Positions 21,330 through 33,015 of a DNA stretch of 64,000 nt are shown here, one piece after another. Location: assembly GCA_034440635.1 (NCBI GenBank), contig JAOTON010002085.1:248001-312000 (forward strand), in the 5' to 3' direction. Position numbers and translations under genes: made by a program. The stretch is from Lepas anatifera (lineage: Eukaryota > Arthropoda > Thecostraca > Lepadidae). Every line of letters begins with the position of its first letter. Position 1 is the stretch's first letter. The notes under the pieces were generated by a model. That model worked only from the letters and a program-made list of their open reading frames with translations. It did not search any database and was not told the DNA's origin.

Positions 21330-23426
21330 CAAACTTCAACCTGATGCTGACAAAAAATTTTCAACATCAGTACCAAAAACTGTTCGAATTTGGGCTCCTC
21401 TTTGCCTTCCGCAGCGGCTGGATATAAAAATGTCCGGCTTTTTCTTATTTTGACTGAGATCAGGAAATTTTTGGCCAAAAAGTGGGGGGGCCTGGCCCCC
21501 CCTGGCCCCCTTTTTCCGACGCGTATGCTGGCATGCTCAGACCTTTTGGCGACTTTCAACATTACCAACCTATCAAACAGGAGGTATCAATTCAATGTAC
21601 TGTTGGTTCACAAAATTCTAACGGAGGGTGGACTCTGCTTACCTGTTCGCGACATTCCCCCTTTACGTCCCCGCGTGACCCATCCGGAATATGAACGGGA
21701 CATTGCTTCACGTTCCCTACGCCAGGGTGGATGCGATCAAAGATTTTGTCGGGCGGCTGATGCTATGAACTCTTTCCTAACCGTGTGTCAAAATTCAGAT
21801 GTTTTCAGCTCAACATTTGGTCAGTTCCGATCTCAAGTCCGGGCGTATGTAGAAAGTCTGTAGTGATCTCCCCTTGTTTTCTTTTAACGTTTTATTTGTC
21901 GTGCGTATATAAGTGCGTCATATGAGTGGATTTGTTGTATTATTTATCGGAGAGTGTTCAATATATTATCATTAGCGGATCTTGGGGGGGGCAGGGGCCC
22001 ATGGCCCCCTAAAATTGCAAAGTTGTTGGTGATTTTCTTCAAATACACTGTTTTTACGATTTTTCTCGAGTTGCTCCCCCCAATGCCACTCCTGTGTCCA
22101 CCAGTGTCTATTATACGTAATGAGCTGTAAATGGGGGCCGCCTGTTGCTTATGAAACAAATAAACAATAAATAATAACTCCAAAGGAAAAAAAGAGTGAG
22201 ATTCGGTTTCAATAAGATGGACACTGGACATAAATAGTCACGGAAGTGACGAAAACGAACGACATTCTGTTTTTCATGCATCCAGCCATAACCGGAAAGT
22301 TCGTATTCGTTCCTTTAACGGTTGCTTTATCTGGAACGATATTTGAAACAAATATTTCAGCTGTCAAGGCTTCCTGTGAAACAATTATTATCAGAATTGA
22401 ATGTGCACCCGAAAACATAGGGTAAGGGCGGGTAAGAGTATGCAGGAGATAAGAGAACGCAGTAGCTGTTTTGGTTATTTAACAGCCACTGAGATGGTGG
22501 ATACCCTGGTATAAAAAAGCAGGGTCGGTGCTTGGTTGCTAACAAAAATTCAATGTGCTCCTGTTCTTCCTGCAGGAGTACAGAGCAAAATAAATTTTTG
22601 GGCACGCTTGATGTAATATTTCTTGACTAGGTAAACTTGTAGATCATGCTCTATTATCAAAATTATTGTATTACGGTATGTCTTCAGTAAGAAAGGTGAG
22701 CTGGGACTGAGCTGCAGGACCGGAGCTCACGCTAAAACGCCTACCAATACGTTTATGAAGACTTTCTTCCCAAGGGAGCATGTCCGGCAAGAGTACGCAG
22801 TAGATGATTGTGCAAGAGTGCGCATGCTTAAGAGATAGGAAAATTTAATTTTCGCTCGGGACAGAGTGCGTAATTCATATTTAGAAAACCAAACATTGCA
22901 ACGTAGTTCTTTTACATGTAGAACGATATAAAATCATACTATCGCCTACTTTGGCGAAAAAACCTCTCAACATGGCCTATGCACCTAAAGCACAGCGGGG
23001 CATCAATGCGTACTCCAGCCCCCTCTTTTGTGTACTCTTACCAACCCACTCCGGCAAGAGTGTGCACGTGATTTTTATTTTTGATGGACTCGTGGCGAGT
23101 TCCTTTTAGAGACATCGAGTTGAAAAATGAACCATACATGGACAATTCTTCAGGCTAAACAACTATATACCTACATATTTTAGCTGTTAGATATATAAGA
23201 GAAAAGTGAAAGCCCTCAGAAAATTAAGTGCGTACGTTTGGACGGAATTCCCCAATGCAAGCGATGTTCAATATTCATATGGCTTTAGTGAAAACTTTGG
23301 GAAACATAATGGGTAAAACTACGATGAATGACTTTTTGAATACATGAAATGATCCATGATCTTGTGATCATTTCTGTATATCTCTCTTTGCTTTTCATCA
23401 TTCTGGTGAAGCGAAATCCATTGTTA
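21330..23426. other. No gene recognised; possible transposon end at 21970
   Basis: Contains G-rich strings (GGGGGGCCTGGCCCCCC near 21486) and CATTAGCGGATCTTGGGGG at 21970, which resembles a hAT-like end. No matching partner, tandem array or protein domain was found. Confidence 0.4.
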
Positions 23427-23793
23427 TTAACCCTTGCCCCGGAGGGGGTGTTTGAACTCCCCCTCGGTTTTTCCGGCGGCACAAAAAAACGGCGGTGTGA
23501 AGCGCCACCGTACAGGGGCGCAACTTTATGTTTTCGATTGGGGGCACCCGGCTCGAAAGGGGGCCCGTACATGAGGGGGGCCCGTATTTTTTAATGAAAA
23601 TGTGACCGAAAAATGTATTTTCGACCGTGTTTTGTCGAAAAATGACTGCAAAGGTTAAATAACAATTTTTAGCGCGCTATTCGTCACTGCTCATGATTTG
23701 CACTACTTAGCCCAAAGAGTAGTCAGAAGACGCAATCTTTTAAACGAGCTGCCAAAGTATGTAAGGATATTGGACTAGTAGGTGTCTACTTAC

Positions 23794-23910
23794 CGTGTTC
23801 GTCGTCCACGCGGGATGCTCTCCTCCGGAGGTACAACGGGATCAGACGCGGACGACGCAGGAGGGATGTATGCTGGAGGGTCTTTTAGAAAACGGGATCT
23901 GGCTGGTGGC
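23794..23910 (-). CDS. Possible Pro/Arg-rich exon in the hAT-like element
   Basis: A frame of about 39 residues, rich in Pro, Ser and Arg (DPPAYIPPASS, VVPPEESIPRGRR), lies between a pyrimidine-rich acceptor (CCTCGACCAG|GCC) and a strong donor (ACACG|GTAAGT). No domain is recognised. If real it would be an internal exon of a transposon gene. Chance is possible at this length. Confidence 0.25.
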
Positions 23911-24639
23911 CTGGTCGAGGATGGCAATGATCAGGAAAAAAGGATTGGAATTATAACCTTACTTCACCGTTTTTCTGGAAACTATATACATTGCACTTTT
24001 CTGAGTTAGTTTTAAATTGGGGTTTTAATTTTTTGCGGTTGATAAATGAAGGTAGCTTGCATAGTCAATAGTAGTGATATGAACTACTTTAAGTGGACGC
24101 GTAGGTTGCTAGAGATTAACTGCAAATATGATCGGAGTCATTTTATAACGGTTTGCAAAATTAGCAAGACGATTCTAGATTCATAGGTTACCTGAAAAAG
24201 GAAGAAAGTTTGGGTAGTTTTGCCAGAGTAGCCTCTCAGTTTTGAATATTCTTTATTTTACGCTTTTGTGCACCCGACTTATGTTTATACTGTCCAACCA
24301 TTTTAACATTCACACCTGGAACGAAATCGTATTATCACGAATAATTTGAAGGTAGAGATCGAAGTGCGAAATTCCTTTATCAGCAGGGAAATCGAACCTA
24401 CTGATATTTATGTTACATGATCAAGACACCGTTTTCTGATCCATTCACCTTGCCAGTTCAATGACATTTTACAACACTGGGTACCGGTCAAGGGGTACTA
24501 TGAATAGGTGGTACTGCCTATTTCCCTTTACAATCATCGTATAGGATCAGTACAAAAGGAATGGGGGGCCTAACATTTCTCACGCCCCATCCATCTCTCC
24601 CCGAATGTTCCAGGAGGCATGGGACCGGCCGCACGTTAC

Positions 24640-26140
24640 CCGGGAAAACCACAGGGGGCCCGCAAACATGGCAGGGGGCCGGTTTCGGCAACAGGGAGCA
24701 TGGATACACCACCTGGGGCACGAAACTGCTAACAAATAAGGAACTCCTGCAAATAAGCGACTAACACAACAGCTTCAGTTTCTGTACGATATTCTTAGAC
24801 CACAAGGGGCCCAGACAGACCACAGAGGGCCTGAGCACACCAAAGGGGCCGGGCAGACCACAGGAACCCAGAAAACCATATGAGCCCGGTGAGCTCACAA
24901 GGGGCCCGAGCAGACCACACACAGCCAGCAATTTGGCTGAGCTCTGCCCGATATATGCTGGGCTTTGACTGGGCAGAGCCCGAGTACATGGGCTCAGCCC
25001 GGGTCCGGCTCCGCTCCGCCTGGGCAGAGCCCATGGTCAAGCAAGACCGGGCTCTACCGCTCGGGTAAGTTGTCATCCCCCGACCTAATGTCGGGCTCAG
25101 CCCGAGTCTATGTGGCTCAGCTATGAGTCTTATGGCTCGGGCAGAGCCCGGCCCAGCCCGCTTTGGGCCCGGTCGGAATGGGTGGCTGGGCAGCGGGCCC
25201 GGGTAGACCACACGGGGCCTGGACAGATGAAAGGACCTGGGCAGACCACAGGGACCCGAGCAGAACACTGGGGCCGGGCTAACCACAGAGGGGCCCCAGT
25301 CTGCAAAGTATGGCAGCAGACCCGACGAGTCCGCACCAGCCTTGTAGATTTTTTTGCACCACCAGCAACCTAAAATTCACACCAAACACTGTTGAGAAAT
25401 TTCACTGACCCGGAAATTTCGATATTTTTACCAGTTTCTCCCTTCTCAGAACTCTGTGGGTGTTTGATTTGAGCTCCCTCGCACCAGACGGCAAAATTGG
25501 GGATTTGTTTGCTCCAAAGTTTGCACCACCTGAAGGGTGTCCGCACCACGAGATCTCGTCAAAAGTGCCATACTTTGCAGACTGGGTGGGGCCCGGGCAA
25601 ACCACAGAGGGCCTGCGCAGATAAAAGGGACCCCGGACGGACAAAATGGGGTCCGCAGAGGCCATACGGAGGCCCGGACAGACCAAAAAGGTTCCGGGAA
25701 AACCACAGGAGGTCCGGGCAGACCAAAAGGGGCTCGATCAGACCAAAATGGGCACTGGCAGACAAGGGGTCCGTGCAGACCAAATGGGACCGACCGGGCA
25801 GACCACAGGGGCCTGGATAGACCACAGGGGCCTGGGCAGACCACAGGGGTCTGGGCAGACCATAGGGGCCCGGGCAGACCACAGGGGCCTGGGCAGACCA
25901 CAGGGGCCCGGGCAGACCACAGGGGCCTGGGCAGACCACAAGGAGACCGAGCGGAGCACAAGGGGCCCGGGAAGGCCACAGAGTCCTGGGCAGACCACAG
26001 GGGCCCGGACAGACCACAAGGGGACAGAGCGGAGCACAAGGGGCCTGGGCAGTCCATAGGGGCCTGGGCAGACCGCAGGGGCCCGGGCAGACCACAGGGA
26101 GCCCGGTCAGACCATAGGGGCCCGGGATACCACAGGGGCC
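24640..26140. repeat. Minisatellite, ACCACAGGGGCCTGGGCAG unit
   Basis: A 19-bp unit repeats head to tail, most regularly at 25800-26110, with looser copies at 24790-24910 and 25200-25290. The array is interrupted by a MITE at 25296-25585. Several open frames cross it on both strands because the unit lacks stops; they are not supported as genes. Confidence 0.92.
25296..25585. mobile_element. MITE with CCAGTCTGCAAAGTATG ends, copy 2
   Basis: A 290-bp element with ends CCAGTCTGCAAAGTATGGCA and TGCCATACTTTGCAGACTGG, perfect 20-bp inverted repeats. The flanks GAGGGGCC (25288-25295) and GTGGGGCC (25586-25593) match at 7 of 8 positions. It lies within the GGGGCC minisatellite, so it landed after the array had formed. 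It shares GACGAGTC, GCACCA and GAGATCTCGTC motifs with copy 1. Confidence 0.88.
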
Positions 26141-26959
26141 CGCATGGCAAGCATGACAGAGGCTGGTTGCAGTTACACGAACCGCATCCATGGCAGGCCC
26201 GTCTGCATCCACAGGGTATTAACTACTGGGAGTAGGGACCCGGCTGCGGCCACCAGGGTGGGGGGGCGAATGGGGTGGCCACCAGGGGGGAGCGAATGGA
26301 GGAGCCACCCCTTAAGTCCAAGAGCCTCTGAGGACGAAATTCCGCACCCAAACCCTCCTCTCACCCAGGATGCGACGATTGATCGCCCTTTGGGTGAAAA
26401 GTGCGCCCTTCGGGTGGCTAAGTGTCATCCTGCCCTCTGAGGCTTTGGCCCTCCCCTCCCCTTACCCAAATTCTAGATACGTCACTGGCGGCCATATGGG
26501 GCACAATATTCTCCAAGTCTTGGTATTTAGCCATCAGGGGAGCCGGACAGGGGATCATCACTCATTAGGGATTTAGCCCGACAGCAGCAAATAGCAAACA
26601 ATCACTTCACTTGCCATTCAACACCGCGCATCGGAGCACGATTTGGATTGACACGAAAAGCCCAAACGTGCCTAACGCCCAAATCAAAAAAGCCCAAATC
26701 AGAGCCTAACGAAACTTTTCCAGAGTAGACACAATCCGATTGAATCATAAGCATGCCAATTTTACAGTTAAAAGCAGACTTTGTGCAAATCATTCGCCTC
26801 GGCGAAAAGACAAAGAGATCCAGGAGCATGCCTTAGCTTCCTTCGCGCTGCACTGACAAGCCCGGGAAATTAAGAGGCTACCATTCGCCGGCGGACGCTC
26901 ATTATATGACCCAGATTTGACGACGAGATATGATACACTTTTTGACAGACAAATTTAAG
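26141..26959. other. Unique spacer between two minisatellite blocks
   Basis: Mixed composition, no domain or repeat recognised; still within the hAT-like element by its flanking ends. Confidence 0.5.
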
Positions 26960-29690
26960 AAGAGGGCCCAGGATAGATCGCATGGGGCCCCGGGTGGATC
27001 ACAGGGGGCCCCAAGTGGATTACAGGGGGCCCGATTGCAGCCACAGGGGGGCCCGGGTGGATCAAAGGGGGCCTGGTTGCAGTCACAGGGGGCCCGGGTG
27101 GATCATAGTGGGCCCGGGTGGATCACAAAGGGCCCGGTTGCAGTCACAGGGGGCCCGGGTGTATCACAGGGGGCCCGGCTGCAGTCACAGGGGGCCCGGG
27201 TGGATCGTAGATGGCCCGGTTTCAATCACAGGGGGCCCGGGTGGATCGTAGATGGCCCGGTTGCAGTCACAGGGGGCCCGGTTGGAGTCACAGGGGGCCA
27301 GGTTGGAGTCACAGGGGGACCGGGTGGATCATAGGGGGCCGGGTGGATAACAGAGGGCCCGGTTGCAGTCACAGGGACCGGGTGGATCACAGATGGCCCG
27401 GTCCCAGTCACAGGGGGCCCGGGTGTATCACAGGGGCCCGGGTGGGTGATAGGGGGCCCGGTTATAATCACAGGGAGCCTGGGTGGATTACAGGGGGCCC
27501 AGTTGCAGTCACATGTGGGCCGGGTGGATCACAGAGGGCCCAGTTGCAGTCACAGGGGCCCAGGTTGGATCACAGATGGTCCGGTTGCAGTCATAGGGAG
27601 CCCGGGTGGATGACAGGGGGCCCGGTTGCAGTCACAGGGGGCCCAGTTGCAGTCACAGGGGGCCCGGATGGATCACAGGCAGCCCGGATGGATCACAGGG
27701 GTCCAGTTGCAGTCACAGGGGGCCGGATAGATCACAGGGGACCCGGCTGCAGTCACAGGGGGGCCCGGGTGGATGACAGGGGGCCCGGTTGCAGTCACAG
27801 GGAGCCCGGGTGGTTCACAGGGGGCCCGGCTGGATCACAGGGCCCGGTTTCAGTCACAGATGGCCCGGTCCCAGTCACAGGGGGCCCGGGTGTATTACAG
27901 GGGCCCGGGTGGATGATAGGGGGCCCGGTTATAATCACAGGGAGCCCGGGTGGATTACAGGGGGCCCGGTTGCAGTCACATGTGGGCCGGGTGGATCACA
28001 GAGGGCCCAGTTGCAGTCACAGGGGCCCAGGTTGGATCACAGATGGTCCGGTTGCAGTCACATGTGGGCCGGGTGGATCACAGAGGGCCCAGTTGCAGTC
28101 ACAGGGGCCCAGGTTGGATCACAGATGGTCCGGTTGCAGTCACAGGGAGCCCGGGTGGATGACAGGGGGCCCGGTTGCAGTCACAGGGGGCCCAGTTGCA
28201 GTCACAGGGGGCCCGGGTGGATCACAGGCGGCCCGGTTGCAGTCACAGGGGGCCGGATAGATCACAGGGGACCCGGCTGCAGTCACAGGGGGCCCGGTTG
28301 CAGTCACAGGGGGCCCGGGTGGATCATAGTGGGCCCGGGTGGATCACAAAGCGCCCAGTTGCAGTCACAGGGGGCCCGGTTGCAGTCACAGAGTGCCTGA
28401 TTGCAGTCACGGGGGCCCCGGGTGGATCACAGATGGCCCGGTTGCAGTCACAGGGGGCCCGGGTGTATCACAGGGGGCCCGGCTGCAGTCACAGGGGGCC
28501 CGGTTGGAGTCACAGGGCCCCCAGGTGGATTACAGGGGCCCGATTGCAGTCACAGGGGGCCGGGTGGCTCACAGAGTGCCCGGTTGCAGTCACAGGGGAC
28601 CCGGGTGGATCATAGGGGCCCGGTTGCAGTAACAGGGGCCCCGGGTGGATCACAGATGGCCCAACTGCAGTCACGGGGGGCCCTGGTGGATGACAGGGGG
28701 CCCGGTTTCGGTCACAGGGGGCCCGGGTGGATCGTAGATGGCCCGGTTGCAGTCACAGGGGGCCCAGTTGGAGTCACAGGGGACCGGGTGGATCATAGGG
28801 GGCCGGGTGGATAACATATGGCCCGGTTGCAGTCACAGGGGACCGGGTGGATCGCAGAGGGCCCGGTTGCAGTCACAGGGGCCCCGGTGGATCACAGATG
28901 GTCCGGTCCCAGTCACAGGGGGCCCGGGTGTATCACAGGGGCCCGGGTGGATGATAAGGGCCCGGTTATAATCACAGGGAGCCCGGGTGGATTACAGGTG
29001 GGCCGGGTGGATCACAGAGGGCTCAGTTGCAGTCACAGGGGCCCAGGTGGGATCACAGATGGTCCGGTTGCAGTCACAGGGAGCCCGGGTGGATTACAGG
29101 GGGCCCGGTTGCAGTCACAGGGGGCCCAGTTGCAGTCACAGGGGGGCCCAAGTGGATCACAGGCGGCCCGGATGGATCGCAGGGGCCCGTTTGCAGTCAC
29201 AGGGGGCCGGATAGATCACAGGGGACCCGGTTGCAGTCACAGGGGGCCCGGGTGGATGACAGGAGGCCCGGTTGCAGTCACAGGGGGCCTGGGTGGATCA
29301 CAGGGGGCCCGGCTGGATCACAGGGGCCCGGTTGCAGTAACATGGGGCCGGATAGATCACATGGGACCCGGCTGCAGTCACAGGGGGCCCGAGTGGATTA
29401 AGGGGGCCCGGTTGCAGTCACAGGGGGCCCGGGTGGATCATAGTGGGCCCGGGTGGATCACAAAGGGTCCGGTTGCAGTCACAGGGGACCCGGCTGCAGT
29501 CACAGGGGGGCCCGGGTGGATTACAGGGGGCCCGGTTGCAGTCCACAGGGGGCCCGGGTGGATCACAGAGGGCCCGGTTGGATGACAGGAGGCCCGAGAC
29601 TGCCGAAATTAGAGACCCGGTTGCAGTTAAAGTGGGCCTGAAAATATCGTTAGGGGCCGGTTGCGGACACCGAGGTTAAGGGTGGCCCAC
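26960..29690. repeat. Minisatellite, GATCACAGGGGGCCCGG unit, ~2.7 kb
   Basis: Two 20-21 bp unit types alternate or run in blocks: GTGGATCACAGGGGGCCCGG and TTGCAGTCACAGGGGGCCC. Segments of several hundred bp are themselves duplicated (around 27450-27650 resembles 27930-28240). A 349-codon open frame at 27211-28260 with Gly-Pro-rich periodicity arises because the unit contains no stop; I do not call it a gene. Confidence 0.95.
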
Positions 29691-30328
29691 AGGGGACCTG
29701 CAAGCATGCCAGGGAGCCTGGCCTCAGCCAAAGCTAGCCCAAATAGACCACTGGGACCTGCAATCGTGGCAGGGGCCCGGCTGTGTCCGCAGGGGCCCGC
29801 AACTTGGGATTGGGGGGCTCGTCGGGTCATTGGGGGGGCTTCTCCGAGCATTGGGGGGGGCTCGAGCCCCCCAAAGATATGGAAACTTGCGCCCCTGCCA
29901 CCGTATGTACTTGGCGCGCATTGCCCTTGATAATTTTTACCTTTTCCAAAAACTTTAATGCTGGGTCATCTCAGGTCAGGCCACCAATGCAGGTCAAGTG
30001 ACCTCAACTCCAAAAAAACGTTTAATACAACATAAGTAATAACAGGGTGAATATATCTCGTTGAAACCCATGCTACATGATGGGCCCACCGAGTGCTACA
30101 ATACATATTCCGAGATTTTTCATATCGATGACCTAAGGTCAGGCACGGTTCATGATCTCTCCACTGGAATTACATGGGGAAAACAGGAATTGGGCGAAAA
30201 ATGGCTCTATTGCTGTAGATATAGTTTAGAATATCAACCTATTCTCCAAATCGTAGTAACCTAGGCCCCGTTCCAGGTTCATGCTGCAAGTTTGGACCTG
30301 AGACCTGTGAGAGGCCATCTGGGACTAC

Positions 30329-31311
30329 TTAACCCCCGCCCCGGGGCTCCGAGCCACCATCGCCCTGGTGGGAGGGGGTTTCAAACACCTCCCCCTCCAA
30401 CCCGGCTTCTATGTGGAATAGCGAAAAGAGTAAGCGCTGCTGGATAGCTCATAAAAATTCATGAAGGAACTACATCGGTCCCTTTTTGGCTCAGGTCAAT
30501 ATTGTGATCATGTCAGGTCAAAGAAGGTTGCACGTTAGGGTAGTTTTTTGGGGCTCTACCGTCTGACAGAGTAGAGTCAGAACCATTTTTGGCACCATTC
30601 GCTTCCTCTGGTCACAGAAAATCGAACACTGTATAATATGACTATGCTAGGTCAAAACACAAAAATGACCTGACCCCAGGTCAGGTTACTTTTCAACACA
30701 GCATAGTCAATATGCATATCAATCAACTTGCAATCGCAATCCAAATGTAATGGTATCAAAATACAAGCTGTATCATCATTTTCTGCAAAGTTATTGACCT
30801 TAGTCTGGAAACTGCTTAAATAGCCCCAGATGACCTCTCAGAGGTCACAGGTAAAAATTTCAACATGAAACTGGAAACGGGCCAAGGGTGCTATGATTTG
30901 AAGAATACGAGGGTATTTGCATCTGTATCTACACAAATACAGCCATTTCCTGTTTCCCCCATTTATTTCCAATGGAAAAGCAATGATCCGTACATGACCC
31001 TGGGTTAAACATCCAGGAACATCTTTTGTAGCATTTGGTGGGCACATTATGTGGTGTAAGTTTCAAGCCGATAGATTAACCCATTTCTTTATTTTTGCCA
31101 CCTTAAACATTTTTTGAGGTGAGGTCAATTGACCTTTACTGGTGACCTGACCTGAGATGACCCGACCTTAAAGTTTTGATGGAAGTTGCGAAATTGATTA
31201 AGTATAAGGTGTGCCAAGTACGGTGGCGCTTCAAGTCGCCGTTTTGTCGTCCCGCCGGAAAAAAACCCGAGAGGGTGTTCAAACACCCCCTCCCACTGGG
31301 GCGAAGGGTAA
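30329..31311. mobile_element. TTAA-flanked transposon, 983 bp (copy 2, nested)
   Basis: It begins TTAACCCCCGCCCCGGGG and ends GGGGCGAAGGG-TAA, and is inserted in inverse orientation into a relative at an internal TTAA; the right copy of the target has mutated to GTAA. Its length equals that of copy 1 without the LINE. About 12 exact AGGTCA/TGACCT hexamers are present. A purely chance expectation is about 0.5. No protein is encoded. Confidence 0.87.
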
Positions 31312-32114
31312 GCAGATTTTCAGACTGTGGTCCATAACTTCGCAGGGAATGATAATAACATTTTTATACAGTTACGTTTAGACCATTATTGCGAGTCTAT
31401 TCATATCCATCTTAAATATGCTAGGTCATATGGCGACCTCGACCTGACCTTAGCACTTGCTATCTTTATGTTTTGACCTAGTATAGTCATATCATACATC
31501 ATTCGTTTCACCGTAACAAGAGAAAGCGAACAGTACTTGCACATTGATTCTAACTCAATTATGTCAGACGCGAGGGCCCAGAAACTTTTATCTGACCTGT
31601 CACCTTCTTTGGCCTGTCATGATCTCAATATTGACCTGAGTTAAAATTGTCCAATGTAGTTTCTTTATGAATTTATATGGCCTGTCCACAAGCATTTCAT
31701 TTTTACACCATCCCGCATAGGGCGAAGATCGAGGGGATGTGGTTAAACAATCCTCGCCAGGGAGAGGGTGGCTCGGTGGCCCACCGGGGCTGTTGTTAAT
31801 ATAAGAGAGGATTCATCTTATCTGCATTTTCAACTCGTTAATTTTTTTGTGGCCGATTTACAGCAAAAAATCAGTTCATAATTGTTTCCTCCATGTCCAA
31901 GTGTTTCCATGATTTGTGGACTGGGGCCCGAATTCTGGTGTCAGTCTTGACTTACCCGCGCACTTGCAACAGGCAATTGACGGTAATGGGTGCTATCAGC
32001 CGCCCGAATGGCACTCAATATCGTAGCTTGCAGTTTATTTCTAGCTTTTCCGGATAACTAGCTTTTCTGCTAAAAAATGCCATACGCAAGAATATATGCT
32101 GATATTCTAGCTTT

Positions 32115-32331
32115 CTCTGCTGAAAATGCCAACTTCTTTGACCTGTCATGACCTCAATATTGACCTGAGCCAAAAAGTGACCGATATAGTTTCTTCATGA
32201 ATTTTTATGAGCTATCCACTAGGCTTCGTGTTTTTTTTCGCTATCCCTCATAGGGGCCAAGTTCTAGAGGGTGTTCAAACAACCCCCATCATGGCGAAGG
32301 TGGCCCGGAGGCCCACCGGGGCGCGAGTTAA
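32115..32331. mobile_element. TTAA element, right-end fragment
   Basis: The sequence from GAAAATGCCAACTTCTTTG to GGGGCGCGAG-TTAA matches the last ~220 bp of copy 1 (about 20960-21173) closely. The left part is missing. Confidence 0.8.
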
Positions 32332-32829
32332 TACATGGTAGAGCAGGTTTTTAAAACGTCGGTTAATGATGTTTTACTGCAATTATGTTCATTATGGTTC
32401 CTGGAAGTTTCTAATCAGGTTTGTTCCTATTTTTGTGTCTTACACCTGCACAGTCCTTAAGAGCCACAATAAACGTTCAAACACTTCTCCGGTGCGGGTG
32501 CTAAGCTAAGAAAACGTAAGGGGAATTCGACAATTACACAGACGAGTGACAACAAAGGAGTTCACCGACAACATAGCTGGGCCATGTGGCGTGGAAATGT
32601 ATCCGAATCAAGAAATGCTCTGTACCGTAGTCTCCTTATTGTTGGTGATAGTATAAAATGAGGGACGATGTGTGACTGGCATCTTTAAATTATATTTCGC
32701 AATTACTTTAGAGTCTTCAGGATGAGAAAAAAGTATGTCTTCATTGCGGGTGATGGCGACCTGCTCATCAATCATAGCATAGGACCGGAGTGTGGAAGTT
32801 TAATGTTACTCATAGCATTAAGGAGAGAG
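32332..32829. other. No recognised feature
   Basis: AT-rich, with only short open frames; no repeats or domains identified. Confidence 0.45.
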
Positions 32830-33015
32830 TAAATAATAATTTGTTGGGTTTAACGACGCACCAACTTCCGGGAATATAAGGCGTCGCCAAAGCTCACCCT
32901 GTTGGAAGGGATTTTGGGGATCAGATCATATTATTCAGAGGCTCCGCCGGGGACCTGGACCCGGGACTGGTGGCTTAGGAGACAGCGATACTGTCCACTA
33001 AGCCACCCATCCCCT
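32830..33015 (-). mobile_element. tRNA-derived SINE
   Basis: Read on the minus strand, 33015 to about 32937 resembles a tRNA-Arg(CCT): an A-box-like TGGCTTAGTGGAC, an anticodon-loop-like CTCCTAA followed by GCC, and a damaged B box (GGGTCCAGGTCCC instead of GGTTCGANTCC). A ~100-bp body follows, ending in GTGCGTCGTTAAACCCAAC and an AAT-rich tail, the usual SINE plan. The anticodon stem pairs badly, so it is not a working tRNA gene. Confidence 0.68.

Larger units (their letters stand above)
23513..29897. mobile_element. 6.4-kb hAT-like element carrying minisatellite arrays
   Basis: The ends are CAGGGGCGCAACTTT (23513) and AAACTTGCGCCCCTG (29897), inverted repeats with one mismatch over 15 bp. 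The flanks are a perfect 8-bp duplication, CCACCGTA, at 23505-23512 and 29898-29905. The interior is about 1 kb of AT-rich DNA with one possible exon, then 5 kb of ~20-bp GGGGCCC repeats. No hAT dimerisation domain or other transposase part was recognised, so it is non-autonomous or decayed. Confidence 0.87.
23427..31799. mobile_element. TTAA-flanked transposon split twice (copy 3, outer)
   Basis: The left end is TTAACCCTTGCCCCGG (23427) and the right TTAA is at 31796-31799. Joining 23427-23512, 29906-30332 and 31312-31799 gives about 1.0 kb in the same order as copy 1. The first gap is a 6.4-kb hAT-like element with an 8-bp target duplication. The second is a 983-bp relative inserted at an internal TTAA that is still present, uninterrupted, in copy 1 (CTACTTAAGCAG near 20686). 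It is non-coding. Confidence 0.85.

Noticed and set aside
25446..26235. Pro/Cys/Gly/Leu-rich frames of over 200 codons on both strands
   Set aside because: They arise from the GGGGCCTGGGCAGACCACA array and the embedded MITE; both strands are open at once.
27211..28260. A 349-codon open frame with Gly-Pro-rich periodicity, collagen-like at first sight
   Set aside because: It is entirely 20-21 bp minisatellite, overlapping frames are equally open, and there is no signal peptide, splice context or unique sequence.
7915..29690. CRISPR-like regularly spaced repeats
   Set aside because: Head-to-tail units without unique spacers, in a eukaryotic transposon-rich context; these are minisatellites.
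32937..33015. A functional tRNA-Arg gene
   Set aside because: The anticodon stem pairs badly, the B box is damaged, and a SINE body and tail follow.
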